Shown here: piece after piece, positions 9,256 to 18,600 of the stretch | Layout of the letters: the number at the start of each line of letters is the position of its first letter | Position numbering within the stretch: the stretch's first letter is position 1 | Source of the DNA: Thermosphaera aggregans DSM 11486 | GTDB taxonomy: Archaea; Thermoproteota; Thermoprotei_A; Sulfolobales; Desulfurococcaceae | Assembly (NCBI RefSeq): GCF_000092185.1 | Contig: NC_014160.1 | Coordinates: 930,001 to 994,000 of the forward strand | Direction: 5' to 3' | DNA length: 64,000 nt | Made by a program: the position numbers and the translations under genes | The notes under the pieces: model-generated | Database searches by the model: none | Told to the model about the DNA's origin: nothing | Seen by the model: only the letters and a program-made list of their open reading frames with translations

Positions 9256-10116
9256 ATGAGGACTAAGGTAATGCATGTAGACTCTCGCAGAGCTCGTGAA
9301 TTATCAGGGATTTTCAAACAGCTTGCCCCTTTCGTAGAGGTCGTGGAGCGAAGTGATCCACAGTACAGGGCTGTTGAAAAATTAACCCGGATAAGAGGGT
9401 GTGACCAAGCGGCCGTACTTGTGATCGCTAACGCCCTGGTCAGTTATCAGTTAAACGTTAGGGGGGAGGAGTACTGGCAATACTTTGTCGACCACACAGC
9501 ATTCGTGAAGGACTCTCCGGAGCAGGTTATGATTGACTTCTTATCGCACAACAAGTATAACAAGCGCTTACTCCGACAGAAGATGGCTAGGGTTAAATCC
9601 TTCTTTAAAACTAAGCTATACGGGGAGTTAATCACTGACGGATTAAAATATTGTTCTTCCCTGGAATTGCTCAGGGATTTTCTTCTAGAGGAGTTACCGT
9701 CAAGCCGGTTCTCTAAGACGGTTTTGTTCGCTGTTAAAATGTATAACTACGTCTGCACTTCATGCGGTAGGGAGGTAAAAGGCGATGTTGACCTGCCAAT
9801 AGATTTGAGGAACGCAACCTTGAGTATTTGGAGCTGTATCGTTAAAGGGTGTAGTGGCGATGTCCATGTTTGCGCGGGAAAACTCATGCGTGAACCCCTC
9901 CGCACCCAGTTGATCAATGCTTGGAGAATAGTCTGTAGGGAGTCTGGAATACCCTGCGTGAAGCTTGATGCTCTAACATGGTTGATAACTGGTTTTCTAA
10001 GGGATTCAGGGTTAAACCCTGGGGAGGCAAGAAGGAGAGCGTTGGAAACCCTTGGCATTGAAATACCGGTTGAAGCTTTGAAAGAGCTTGTAAAATGTGC
10101 TGGTGAATCATATTGA
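9256..10116 (+). CDS. Archaeal 8-oxoguanine DNA glycosylase/lyase (AGOG)
   Basis: Base-excision repair enzyme that removes 8-oxoguanine and nicks the abasic site. Recognised by the AGOG signature: the lysine-bearing helix RFSKTVLFAVKMYNY (candidate Schiff-base lysines K154 and K161) and the following LPIDLRNATLS with the catalytic aspartate near D183. Family length is 240-260; the 286 residues here include an insertion with CTSCGREV and later cysteines (SCIVKGCSGDVHVC) that could form a metal site or disulfides. ATG start. The stop overlaps the TTG start of the HD gene. Confidence 0.88.
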   Translation: MRTKVMHVDSRRARELSGIFKQLAPFVEVVERSDPQYRAVEKLTRIRGCDQAAVLVIANALVSYQLNVRGEEYWQYFVDHTAFVKDSPEQVMIDFLSHNKYNKRLLRQKMARVKSFFKTKLYGELITDGLKYCSSLELLRDFLLEELPSSRFSKTVLFAVKMYNYVCTSCGREVKGDVDLPIDLRNATLSIWSCIVKGCSGDVHVCAGKLMREPLRTQLINAWRIVCRESGIPCVKLDALTWLITGFLRDSGLNPGEARRRALETLGIEIPVEALKELVKCAGESY

Positions 10117-10679
10117 GGATTATCGAGGAATTGGTTAAAACTCTTCTAGGATGCGACTTCGATCACGGGTACCCTCATGTTAAAAGAGTTTTGAAATGGG
10201 CTGAGAGAATAGTATTGGAGGAAAACCTTAACGTTGATCAAGAGTTACTGAAGACGGCGATTCTGCTACACGATGTGGGGAGAATCATAGGGGAACCTCA
10301 TGCTTACTACTCTTCTCTGGTTGCCGAAGAATTGTTGAAAGAGTTGAACTTAGAACCCTCTTTTATTGGTAAAGTCATCAATGCAATACAATACCACAGC
10401 TTCTCCTATAGTCGCGAGCATGCGGTTAAACCAGGATCCGTAGAGGCATTGGTGTTGAGCGATGCGGACAAGCTGGACGCCCTCGGGGTGGTCGGCTTTA
10501 TCAGAGTATTCCTTTACAGCTGTAGGCATAAACGAACCTTCGAGGAGACACTTAAACATTTCGATGAGAAAATATTCAGGTTGAACAATGAGATGGCGTT
10601 CCAGTACTCTCGTTTAAAGGCATCTCAACTGGCTGAGGAGACGAGGAGTCTTTTAAACAAATTACTTGAAGAATCATGA
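10113..10679 (+). CDS. HD-domain phosphohydrolase
   Basis: A 188-residue metal-dependent phosphohydrolase of the HD superfamily. Metal ligands are visible: H in DHGYPHVKRVL, the HD pair in AILLHDVGRI, further H in NAIQYHSFSY, and D in LSDADKLDALG. This pattern matches uncharacterised archaeal HD proteins thought to act on nucleotides. TTG start overlaps the AGOG stop by four bases, implying translational coupling; a joint repair or nucleotide-pool role is only inference. Confidence 0.85.
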   Translation: MRIIEELVKTLLGCDFDHGYPHVKRVLKWAERIVLEENLNVDQELLKTAILLHDVGRIIGEPHAYYSSLVAEELLKELNLEPSFIGKVINAIQYHSFSYSREHAVKPGSVEALVLSDADKLDALGVVGFIRVFLYSCRHKRTFEETLKHFDEKIFRLNNEMAFQYSRLKASQLAEETRSLLNKLLEES

Positions 10680-10752
10680 ATAGGTTTCTTCCTTAAGTAT
10701 TAATGTTGTAAGAGTCATAAGGGTTGTTAAAGTATCTTTAATTGGTGGATTA

Positions 10753-11889
10753 ATGGGTTTAGAATGGTTTATTAAACTCGTCCATGCAAGACCGGACGCC
10801 GTGATCGTGTGGGACGATCCCGAGGTTAGGGAGAGGCTTTCATGGTATTACAGTGTGATGAGGAATTCGAAGCCAGCGAAATTCCTTATTGCGAAGAGAA
10901 CCCCTGTTGATGAAAACCCTTATGGAGAAGGCTTAACTATTGAAGAATTGTGGAGGATTCACGATAAGGCGGTTGTAGAGTTTAAGAAGATTTTGAATGA
11001 AGTGAGGAAAGGTAGCATCAGCATCGAGAGTATTGCCAAGCCTGTGTACAGTTTATTGGATGTTAAAATCGCTATAGCTTACAAGCTGTATTCTCCCTGC
11101 AGGCTTTGCGAGAGGAAATGTGGGGCCCTGAGGGCTTCAGGAAAGCCCGGAGTATGTTTCGTAGACAGGGAATGCATAGTTCACACGTATTTCCACCATA
11201 TGGGCGAGGAGGCGCCTTTAGTCCCCAGCGGGACCATATTCTACGGCGGGTGCAACTTCAAATGCGCGTTCTGCCAGAACTATGATATAAGCCAGGTCTC
11301 GCCTAGGAGTGGTGAACGAGTTACTCCTGAAAGGCTTGCAAGAATACAGGAATCGCTCAGGAAAACCGGTGCACGTAATATTAATCATGTAGGTGGTGAG
11401 CCAACCCCCCACTTGCCTTTCATCTTGGAGAGCCTTAAATACCTTGAAACCAACACGCCTCAATTATGGAACAGTAATATGTACATGAGTCTTGAATCAA
11501 TGAAGCTTTTAGTGGACGTGATAGACATATGGTTGCCGGATTTCAAATATGGTTCAAACGAGTGTGCTTGGAGGCTCAGCCGAGTGAGAAATTACTGGGA
11601 GGTCGTTACGAGAAACCATAAACTTGCATATGAGAATGGCGACATGATAATCAGGCATCTAGTTTTGCCAAATCACGTTGAGTGTTGCACTAGGAGGGTT
11701 TTAGAATGGATTGCTGGGAACAGTCCCAAGGCGCTCGTCAACATTATGGAGCAGTATAGGCCGGAGCACTTAGTGTCCAAGTACCCTGAAAAGTATCCTG
11801 ACATAAACAGGAGGCCTAGCAGGGATGAGATGAGACGGGCTTACGAGATGGCTGAAGGTCTAGGGATAGTATTTAAGCCTGTTTCCTAG
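10753..11889 (+). CDS. Radical SAM protein, PFL-activase-like
   Basis: A 378-residue radical SAM enzyme. The cluster motif CNFKCAFCQNYDIS (CX3CX2C) sits near residue 172, with the glycine-rich GGEPTPH of SAM binding about 50 residues later. Before it is a cysteine set CRLCERKCGAL ... GVC, typical of the COG1313-type pyruvate-formate-lyase-activase homologues of archaea and bacteria whose substrate is unknown. No pyruvate formate lyase gene is nearby. ATG start with GGTGGA upstream. Confidence 0.86.
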   Translation: MGLEWFIKLVHARPDAVIVWDDPEVRERLSWYYSVMRNSKPAKFLIAKRTPVDENPYGEGLTIEELWRIHDKAVVEFKKILNEVRKGSISIESIAKPVYSLLDVKIAIAYKLYSPCRLCERKCGALRASGKPGVCFVDRECIVHTYFHHMGEEAPLVPSGTIFYGGCNFKCAFCQNYDISQVSPRSGERVTPERLARIQESLRKTGARNINHVGGEPTPHLPFILESLKYLETNTPQLWNSNMYMSLESMKLLVDVIDIWLPDFKYGSNECAWRLSRVRNYWEVVTRNHKLAYENGDMIIRHLVLPNHVECCTRRVLEWIAGNSPKALVNIMEQYRPEHLVSKYPEKYPDINRRPSRDEMRRAYEMAEGLGIVFKPVS

Positions 11890-11927
11890 TGTATTGTTTA
11901 ATCAGCAGTTTCTACTGGTGGATTGTT

Positions 11928-12329
11928 TTGAGCGGCGCTGGGATAGAAGTGTTAGAATACTATCTTAGTGACTACTATAGAGTGGTTGTTATAAGGGAAG
12001 GGGAAGGCTTCCTCGTCTCCGTTGACGTGTATAGGAAGGGATGGTTTTTCAAGGATTACGAGGAGAAGTGTGTTGGTGATGGAAAGGTTTGCTTGTTGTT
12101 CAAACAATTACTGCCAACATCTCTCTCCAACGAGCTGTCGGGGATTACCGAGAAGATTATAGTGGAAGGGATCAGAGTATCCGGGATTGAGGAAACGATC
12201 AGTGTTAAATGGTTTCTGAGGAGGAGACCAGACTACGAGGATGTCCTAAGAATTTTCAACACATCCTGGGGCTTGATAAGGTGTCACCCACCGGTTAAAG
12301 ACTCCTTCAATATTGAGTGTGAGGAATAA
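11928..12329 (+). CDS. Hypothetical protein
   Basis: A protein of about 133 residues, no family recognised. I prefer the TTG at 11928 because GGTGGA lies just upstream; a GTG at 11889 would overlap the radical SAM stop and add a 13-residue N-terminus. The sequence is beta-rich (YYRVVVIREGEGFLVSVDVY) with scattered cysteines and no membrane helix. It probably shares a transcript with the radical SAM gene. Confidence 0.6.
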   Translation: MSGAGIEVLEYYLSDYYRVVVIREGEGFLVSVDVYRKGWFFKDYEEKCVGDGKVCLLFKQLLPTSLSNELSGITEKIIVEGIRVSGIEETISVKWFLRRRPDYEDVLRIFNTSWGLIRCHPPVKDSFNIECEE

Positions 12330-12478
12330 CTGGTCTACCGATCCAGCCGCTTAGGTATGCTTAATCACTAATTCTTGTAATCGAGTCTTGAGGCTTTGAT
12401 GCGGAAAACTTAAAGGTAATTCTTTATATTCTCTCTACACATGAAAATTATTGCTATTACTGCTTAAAGGGTTTTAGA

Positions 12479-14935
12479 ATGGAAGAGTACGTGCCTAAGT
12501 TGAAGGAGACCCGGTGGAGCGTTGAGCGTGAGAAAGAGGTTTTGGCTAAGTGGGAGGAGGAGCGAATAGGCGTTTTCGAGTTCTCCCCGGAGGATGTAAG
12601 GGAGATTATAGCGATCGACACGCCCCCGCCATACGCTAGCGGTAAGTGGCATGTTGGCGGCGCCGCCCACTATGCTCAAATAGACATGATCGCCAGATAC
12701 TTCAGGATGAAAGGTTACAACGTCCTGGTACCCTTCTACGCGGACAGGAATGGGCTACCGGTTGAGGTTCAAGCCGAGAAGAAGCTCGGAGTCAACCCTC
12801 ACGAGTTAGCAAAGACTCCTGAGGGCAGGGAAAGATTTCTAGAGGCTTGTAAAAGCTTTCTAGACGAAGCGGAAAAGAATATCGTTAATGTCTGGAGAAG
12901 GCTTGGATGTAGCTTCCAATACTGGGTCAACGGGACGGACAGCCCGGAGTATAGGGCTTTAACCCAGGCTACTTTCATAGAGCTCTACAAGAAGGGCTTG
13001 ATTTACGAGGCTGAGAGACCCGTAAACTGGTGCCCCAGGTGTAAGACAACCCTCGCTGACGCAGAGCTCGAGCATGAGGAAGAGGAAGGCGAGCTTTACT
13101 ACATAAAGTTCATGGTGAAGGAGACTGGTGAAGACTTGATTGTAGCCACCACGAGACCTGAGATGCTAAGATCGTGCAAGGCCCTAGTCTACAATCCTAG
13201 CGATGAAAGATATGTAAAATACAAGGGCATGCATGCCGTGAACCCATTGTACGGTCATGAAATGCCCATCCTGGAGTACGACGAAGTCGACCCTGAGTTC
13301 GGTACAGGCTTAGTAATGGTATGTAGCTATGGTGACCAAGTAGATGTCAAAATGTTCAGGGATCTAGACCTTGACCCGGTGATCATTATTGAAAAGGATG
13401 GGAGGATGAACAGTGAGGCGGGGGTTCTTGCCGGTTTAAAAGTGGATGAGGCGAGACGGAAGGCCGTAGAGCTTCTCGAGTCTATGGGGAAGCTTCTCAA
13501 GAAGGAGAGGCACGTTCACAGAGTCCCAGTGTGCTGGAGATGTAAGACACCTGTTCAAATAATACATTCACGCGAGTATTTTCTAAGGCAGCTAGATTTT
13601 AAGAACGAGCTCCTCGAGCTAATTGAGCTAATGGACTTCAAGCCTTTAATGCATAAAAAGAAGCTTATTGACTGGATAAACAGTGTTTCAGCCGACTGGC
13701 CCATAAGCAGGGATAGGTATTACGCTACCGAGGTCCCTGTCTGGAGGTGTAGGAGATGTGGGTCGGTATTGCTACCGGAGCCGGGGAAGTATTACCGCCC
13801 CTGGAAGGATCCTGCTCCATGGGATAAATGCCCTGCTTGCGGTGCGCCGAGAGATGAAATTGAAGGGGAGAGAAAGGTTTTCGATACCTGGTTTGACAGT
13901 AGTATATCAGTTCTCTATGTAACAGGGTATTTGAGAAACCATGAATTGTTTAAGAAGGCTTTCCGAAACACCCTTAGACCCCAGGGCCAGGATATCATAA
14001 GGACGTGGCTCTACTACACCATCCTTAGGACATACCAGTTAACAGGTCAACCAGCCTTTAAATGGGTTAGGATAACGGGCATGGGCCTCGATGAGAAGGG
14101 CGAGGCAATGCATAAGTCGAAGGGAAACGTCATAGACCCCGATCCTTACGTGGAGAAGTATGGCGCCGACGCTTTCAGGTACTGGGCGGCGGCCAGTAGC
14201 AAGCTCGGGTATGATTATAGGTTTAGCGAACAACTGGTTAAGACTGGGTTATTGTTCGCAACCAAGCTTTGGAATATTTCAAGGTTCGTGTCAAGCTTCC
14301 CGGAGCCTGAGGATTACGAGCTCAGACCTATTGACAGAGCAACCCTCGCATTATTCAACAATGTTCTAGTCCGGGTTGACAAGGCTTACAGCGAGCTCGA
14401 TGTTTACGAGCCAGCAACCCTAATATATAGTTTCACGTGGGATTACTTCGCTTCACACTATATTGAGCTAGTTAAATCGAGAGCTTACAACAGGGATGAG
14501 AAGTACAGTAGGCTTGAACAGTACGGTGCATGGTACACTCTTCACTATGTTTTAAGAAGGATCTTGAGGACGCTATCCCCAATAATGCCCTTCGTCACAG
14601 ATGCAATATACCGTGAGCTCTACGGTGAAAGTGTTCACGTTCAGAAGTTCCCAGAGCCTGATGAAGAGTTTGTTGAAGCATCGACGAGGCTGGCCGAATC
14701 AATAGTGGAGGCTAACTCGGCCATCTGGAGTTATAAGAAGAAGAGAAACATGAGGCTTAGCGAGCCCTTGAAGACCAAGGTGTTCTTGCCATCCATCTTG
14801 GAGGAGGCGTTGAAAGAGATTGTTGACTTACACAAGCTTGAGACGGTTGAGTTTTACGATGATGTACCCCCTGAGAACGCGGTCAGTATTGGCGGAGGAG
14901 TCTACGTTTCAGAAGAAGGCTCTGAACGAGAGTAA
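12479..14935 (+). CDS. valS: Valyl-tRNA synthetase, archaeal type
   Basis: Class Ia synthetase charging tRNA-Val. HIGH-like motif in YASGKWHVGGAAHYAQID near residue 50, the CP1 editing domain with ATTRPEML, zinc-knuckle cysteines (NWCPRCKTT, VCWRCKTP, RRCGSV ... CPACGAP), and KMSKS-like AMHKSKGNVIDP near residue 545. At 818 residues it lacks the long C-terminal coiled coil of bacterial ValRS, as usual in archaea. ATG start. A tRNA-Val(TAC) gene is also in this window (48841). The last 34 bases overlap the convergent PHP gene. Confidence 0.95.
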   Translation: MEEYVPKLKETRWSVEREKEVLAKWEEERIGVFEFSPEDVREIIAIDTPPPYASGKWHVGGAAHYAQIDMIARYFRMKGYNVLVPFYADRNGLPVEVQAEKKLGVNPHELAKTPEGRERFLEACKSFLDEAEKNIVNVWRRLGCSFQYWVNGTDSPEYRALTQATFIELYKKGLIYEAERPVNWCPRCKTTLADAELEHEEEEGELYYIKFMVKETGEDLIVATTRPEMLRSCKALVYNPSDERYVKYKGMHAVNPLYGHEMPILEYDEVDPEFGTGLVMVCSYGDQVDVKMFRDLDLDPVIIIEKDGRMNSEAGVLAGLKVDEARRKAVELLESMGKLLKKERHVHRVPVCWRCKTPVQIIHSREYFLRQLDFKNELLELIELMDFKPLMHKKKLIDWINSVSADWPISRDRYYATEVPVWRCRRCGSVLLPEPGKYYRPWKDPAPWDKCPACGAPRDEIEGERKVFDTWFDSSISVLYVTGYLRNHELFKKAFRNTLRPQGQDIIRTWLYYTILRTYQLTGQPAFKWVRITGMGLDEKGEAMHKSKGNVIDPDPYVEKYGADAFRYWAAASSKLGYDYRFSEQLVKTGLLFATKLWNISRFVSSFPEPEDYELRPIDRATLALFNNVLVRVDKAYSELDVYEPATLIYSFTWDYFASHYIELVKSRAYNRDEKYSRLEQYGAWYTLHYVLRRILRTLSPIMPFVTDAIYRELYGESVHVQKFPEPDEEFVEASTRLAESIVEANSAIWSYKKKRNMRLSEPLKTKVFLPSILEEALKEIVDLHKLETVEFYDDVPPENAVSIGGGVYVSEEGSERE

Positions 14936-15591
14936 AGCTTCTTAATTCTGTACTCAACACTCCATTTTATCCTCTTCACCATTGTTCGAAAGGGATATCT
15001 ACCCTGGATAGGCTTCACCCTCCCTTTCAAAACAGCTTCGAAAACCTCTGGAAGCGTTAAACCCTCTGCTTCGATAAGCGTGTAAGCTGTCCCTATATGC
15101 TCAACGATATGTGCATCACTATTAGCAATGCCCGGTACGCCGAGAAGTCTCGCAGCCTCAACAGCCCTCCTATTCGCACCGGTTGTGGCGCCAGCATTCC
15201 ACACTTCGATAGCGCTCCAGCCTTTAAAATCGAAGACCCTGTCGCCTATTCCGAGCCTCATTATGTCAAAAGGATGGGCTGGAACAATCAGGCAGTTGTT
15301 ATCCCGGGCTTTATCCAATAGTGTTTCAAGCCTTCTGGGGAAGTCAAACTCTTCGTAGCAGTAGACAAGGATGTCTCCCTCATCAGTTCGAACCTCAACC
15401 CCGGGTATCACCATAATGTTTTTGAAAGACGATGCTATTTTCATAGCCGCAATGCTTCCTTGAAAAGTATTATGGTCTGTGATCGATATTACTGATAAGC
15501 CATTTGCGACAGCGTAAGCAATAATCTCCCTGGGGCTAGCTCTTCCATCACTATAGTATGAGTGGATGTGCAGGTCTGCTTTAAACATCAT
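14902..15591 (-). CDS. PHP-domain phosphoesterase
   Basis: A 229-residue metal-dependent phosphoesterase. The opening ADLHIHSYYSDGRASP, then ITDHNTFQGS, GVEVRT, VPAHPFD and ANSDAHIVEHIG provide the full set of PHP metal ligands. Such stand-alone archaeal PHP proteins act on small phosphorylated metabolites; the substrate is not visible from sequence. Start at 15591 (ATG ATG pair). Convergent with valS. Confidence 0.88.
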   Translation of the reverse strand: MMFKADLHIHSYYSDGRASPREIIAYAVANGLSVISITDHNTFQGSIAAMKIASSFKNIMVIPGVEVRTDEGDILVYCYEEFDFPRRLETLLDKARDNNCLIVPAHPFDIMRLGIGDRVFDFKGWSAIEVWNAGATTGANRRAVEAARLLGVPGIANSDAHIVEHIGTAYTLIEAEGLTLPEVFEAVLKGRVKPIQGRYPFRTMVKRIKWSVEYRIKKLYSRSEPSSET

Positions 15592-15651
15592 TGCAACCAG
15601 CTTTCAGGGAGTTAATAAGGGCTGTGGGTTATAAACAAGCTAGTTGCGGGT

Positions 15652-15903
15652 TTAAAACTGGTAGTAAGGCTTAAGCTCCGACCTGCAGTAGGGGCACTTG
15701 TAGTGCACTCTCCTAGCGTCAGCACTGCAGAAGTAAGCCTTCAATCCTTGGCTCAGGCATTTCGGGCAGTAATAAGCGTTGCCCCCTTCGTATGCTTCGT
15801 ACAGGTCTATGTTGGTCTTGCAGATAATACACTTCTCAGTAGTCCATCCCTTATGCCCGGGCTTGTTCACTCCTTTTATTAAACCACTAGTCATGTTAAA
15901 CAC
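15652..15903 (-). CDS. Small zinc-ribbon protein
   Basis: An 83-residue protein with four CxxC-like knuckles: EKCIICKT, YYCPKCLS, YFCSADARR and YKCPYCRS, so it can bind two zinc ions. The rest is basic and aromatic. I do not know a characterised member. The ATG at 15894 (MTSGL) is an alternative start. It is divergent from the metallophosphoesterase gene across a 56-base gap. Confidence 0.7.
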   Translation of the reverse strand: MFNMTSGLIKGVNKPGHKGWTTEKCIICKTNIDLYEAYEGGNAYYCPKCLSQGLKAYFCSADARRVHYKCPYCRSELKPYYQF

Positions 15904-15959
15904 CTTCTAGTAGAGAGATATAATATTAGTTTTTTAAAATTAACGATTAGGTGTGGGCT

Positions 15960-16691
15960 TTGATTATAGCCGCGGTTGGCGATATTCACTCGCCAAGATT
16001 TCTCCCCCTGTTTCTCAAAGCATTATCAGAGGTCTCCGTTAAACCCGACTTGTTTATCCTACTGGGAGATATTGTCGAAAAGAACAATATTGAAGCCTTA
16101 ACACCAGTATATAAGGCTGTTAAAGAAAGGTTTGAAGGCGTTCCACTGCTAGGTGTTTTCGGTAATGAAGAGTTCAGGGGTTTCGAGAAAGAATACCTCG
16201 TAAAGTACCCTGGGATTACCTGGCTTAACGATGAGTTAAGAGTGGTGGGTTTAGATGGGCTTGAAGTGTGCGTTGTGGGCACTAGAGGAGCACTGGATAA
16301 GCCCACACCGTGGCAGGAGAGGAATATTCCTGGGATTCGAGACTATTACATGAGCCTTCCCGAGAGGATTAACGGCTTGTTGAAAGAATGCAGAAGAGTT
16401 AAAGCCCATTTAACAATCCTTGCCTCACACTACGGGGTTACATACAGTAATCTAAGAGGTGAGAAACCGAGCGTCTACCCCTACCTGGCCTCGGAGAAAA
16501 TGAGCGAGGTGATTAAGCCCGAGCTTGTAGACTTAGTTCTCCACGCTCACGCTCATAACGCCGTATTGGAGTACACAATGGTGAACAATGTCCCAGTTTA
16601 TAACGCATCCCTCCCGGGGAGGGGTAGGATCCTGGTTATTGATGTTAAGCACAGGAGGAGTGTCTTACACTGGCTTAGTAAGCCTAGGTGA
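15960..16691 (+). CDS. Metallophosphoesterase
   Basis: Calcineurin-like phosphoesterase of about 243 residues. All five motifs are present: VGDIHSPR, LLGDIVE, FGNEE, ASHYG and HAHAHN. I start it at TTG 15960, preceded by GGTGTGG, though GTG 15951 is possible. Substrate unknown; relatives act on nucleotides or phosphoproteins. Its 3' end overlaps the next convergent gene by eight bases. Confidence 0.87.
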   Translation: MIIAAVGDIHSPRFLPLFLKALSEVSVKPDLFILLGDIVEKNNIEALTPVYKAVKERFEGVPLLGVFGNEEFRGFEKEYLVKYPGITWLNDELRVVGLDGLEVCVVGTRGALDKPTPWQERNIPGIRDYYMSLPERINGLLKECRRVKAHLTILASHYGVTYSNLRGEKPSVYPYLASEKMSEVIKPELVDLVLHAHAHNAVLEYTMVNNVPVYNASLPGRGRILVIDVKHRRSVLHWLSKPR

Positions 16692-17562
16692 ATCCTTCGA
16701 AAACTGCTACAGCACCCATGGCTGCTACAATGTCCGCTAGATGGTTCAGGCTGATGCCCTGCTTGCCTAGCTGTAGATCAGCTTCGTAAAGCTTTCTAGC
16801 ACCCTCCTTACTCATCATTAAGCCGAGACTTCTCGCCTCGTCAACAAGCTTTCTGGCCTCGGCTGTCATGAACGGTTCTGAAAGATCCAGGTAGAACGCT
16901 ACGAGAGTGTTGTTCAAATCCCTTGTCTTCTTATAATACTCTTCAAGCTTTTTCAAGTAGTTGAACAACGGGGTATCCCTTGATTCTAGGAGTGTGAAAG
17001 CCGTGTGCTTAGACCCCAGGATTTTGAATACCTCGCTGAACGAGACGCCTGATTTGACAAGTGTTAACTGATCTACACCTGTCGAATACAAGTGTTCGTA
17101 GAGATCGCTTCGGCCAACGGTTTTAAAAGCATCAACTATGGATTTAACCTCTCCCGGTTTGTTTATCGATAGAATGAGCTCTAAGCTTCTCTTGAACCTG
17201 CTTGAATCAGACGTGATGCTTACAATGTTGCTATGACCAATAGCCATGGAAAACACCAAAATAGGGACAGTGTAGGAGGGGTGGCATGTGTTGCAAAATC
17301 TGTAGGACTCTCTTAGTAGTTTGGCAATAATCTTTCCTAGTTCAATGCTTGCAAAGCTTAGCTCCCCTTTCCTAACCTTCTCTCCAAGCGAAATAGCTTC
17401 CTCTAGAATGGGAAGGGATGATATAATGTTGCAGGATATTTCATCGTAGATTTTCAAAGGCTTTAATCTGTGAAGGCTCCCGGGTTTAAAATAGGAGCCT
17501 AAACCTACTAAAGCCCCGTGTATTAGGCTCCTAATCACCTCACTAGTCAATTTAAACACCAC
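16684..17562 (-). CDS. CitG-like (triphosphoribosyl-dephospho-CoA synthase family) protein
   Basis: A 292-residue, largely helical protein. The N-terminal GLGSYFKPGSLHRLKPL resembles the KPG-[NLS]-V-x-R segment of archaeal CitG-like proteins, and the C-terminal GISLNHLADIVAAMGAVAVF is similar to their end. No citrate-lyase or malonate-decarboxylase genes are near, so an enzyme role in prosthetic-group synthesis is doubtful. GTG 17562 is listed as start; TTG 17550 has a better-spaced GGTG. Family assignment is by eye and moderate. Confidence 0.55.
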   Translation of the reverse strand: MVFKLTSEVIRSLIHGALVGLGSYFKPGSLHRLKPLKIYDEISCNIISSLPILEEAISLGEKVRKGELSFASIELGKIIAKLLRESYRFCNTCHPSYTVPILVFSMAIGHSNIVSITSDSSRFKRSLELILSINKPGEVKSIVDAFKTVGRSDLYEHLYSTGVDQLTLVKSGVSFSEVFKILGSKHTAFTLLESRDTPLFNYLKKLEEYYKKTRDLNNTLVAFYLDLSEPFMTAEARKLVDEARSLGLMMSKEGARKLYEADLQLGKQGISLNHLADIVAAMGAVAVFEGFT

Positions 17563-17597
17563 TTAATCCCTTATCGCACAAGGTATTATTAATGTGT

Positions 17598-17655
17598 TGA
17601 TCAGGATGAGAGCTCTTCTTCACTCATCTGACGGTTTACTATTCATCATCTGTGA
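17598..17655 (-). ncRNA. Candidate C/D-box guide sRNA
   Basis: Reading the minus strand from 17649: box C ATGATGA, a 12-nt guide, a one-mismatch box D' CAGA, a 3-nt spacer, box C' GTGAAGA (one mismatch), a second 12-nt guide, and box D CTGA ending at 17601. This is the exact spacing of archaeal 2'-O-methylation guide RNAs. It lies in the 147-base gap upstream of the CitG-like gene's start and downstream of the RimK-like gene's promoter side, where nothing else is coded. Targets not assigned. Confidence 0.6.
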
Positions 17656-17709
17656 TATGACTATGTGAACATTCCTTTAAAACAACTCTTTTCCAACAAG
17701 AGAAAACGG

Positions 17710-18600
17710 CTACTTCTTGATCTTCTCAACCAAGTGTTCAATGATATGGTCGGGCGGGTTTACACCGGTTGAGGCCCTAAGTCCCTCCCAGTAGGGGAAG
17801 GCGTTGACTTCTAGAATGTAGTATTTCCCGGTCGAAACATCCTCTGCTATGTCTACTCCCGCATAATCTAGTCCAAGAATCGTCGAAGCCTTAACAGCCG
17901 TGGCAAATATTTCGGGGGCCTCCTCCTCTTTTACCGGGACACCCTGTGCGCCTTGGGCTATGTTTGTTTTCCAACTATTCCTGCTCACCCTTCTCATGGC
18001 CCCTATTACCCTGCCACCTACTACAAATACTCTGTAATCATAGCCGGGCTTCTCTAAGTACTTCTGGAGGTAGCTTGGGACACCAATGTTCATCAAGCTT
18101 CTGGCGGTTTGGAATGCTAGATCAGGGTCTTCTATTAGAGCACTGCCGAGCCCTAGGCTACCCGTTAGCGGCTTGTAAACAATCTTCCTTTTTGATTGGG
18201 CATACTTCATTGCGGAGAACGGGTTTTCAGTGATCATCGTGTCAGGGACCGGGAGGCCGTGTAGCGCAAGCCTTACAAGGCTTCTCCACTTATCCTTTGC
18301 AATTAAAGCGTTAAACGGATTATTAATAACCGGTATCATGCTCGCAAGTGCTTCGAGAACACCCAGCCTCTTCTCAAAAACATCCAGGCTCATAACCAAC
18401 CCTATTCCACGTAGCACTGCACCATCAATGTTAACGGGCTCATCCCTCTGCTTGATAAATACTTTTCCGTCATCGATCAACGCGTCGATCAATGGCAACT
18501 TAAGGTATACTGCTTCAACCCCTCTCTTCCTCGCTGCCTCGAAAAGATCGTTAACGCTTCTCGGAGGCTCCCGCCTATAATCAATTATACCGATCCTCAA
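17710..18600 (-). CDS. RimK/LysX-type ATP-grasp ligase
   Basis: A 296-residue ATP-grasp enzyme of the RimK family, which joins an amino acid (often glutamate) to a carboxylate on a protein or cofactor. Visible are the lysine of KDKWRSLVRL, the glycine-rich VYKPLTGSLGLGSALI, the adenine-region ending FLQ-like YLQKYLEKPG, and metal residues in DYAGVDIAED and ILEVNAFPYW (E and N). It overlaps the upstream membrane-protein gene by four bases (ATGA-type), giving an operon. Relatives include MptN and LysX; no lysine-biosynthesis genes are nearby, so the substrate is open. Confidence 0.85.
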   Translation of the reverse strand: MRIGIIDYRREPPRSVNDLFEAARKRGVEAVYLKLPLIDALIDDGKVFIKQRDEPVNIDGAVLRGIGLVMSLDVFEKRLGVLEALASMIPVINNPFNALIAKDKWRSLVRLALHGLPVPDTMITENPFSAMKYAQSKRKIVYKPLTGSLGLGSALIEDPDLAFQTARSLMNIGVPSYLQKYLEKPGYDYRVFVVGGRVIGAMRRVSRNSWKTNIAQGAQGVPVKEEEAPEIFATAVKASTILGLDYAGVDIAEDVSTGKYYILEVNAFPYWEGLRASTGVNPPDHIIEHLVEKIKK

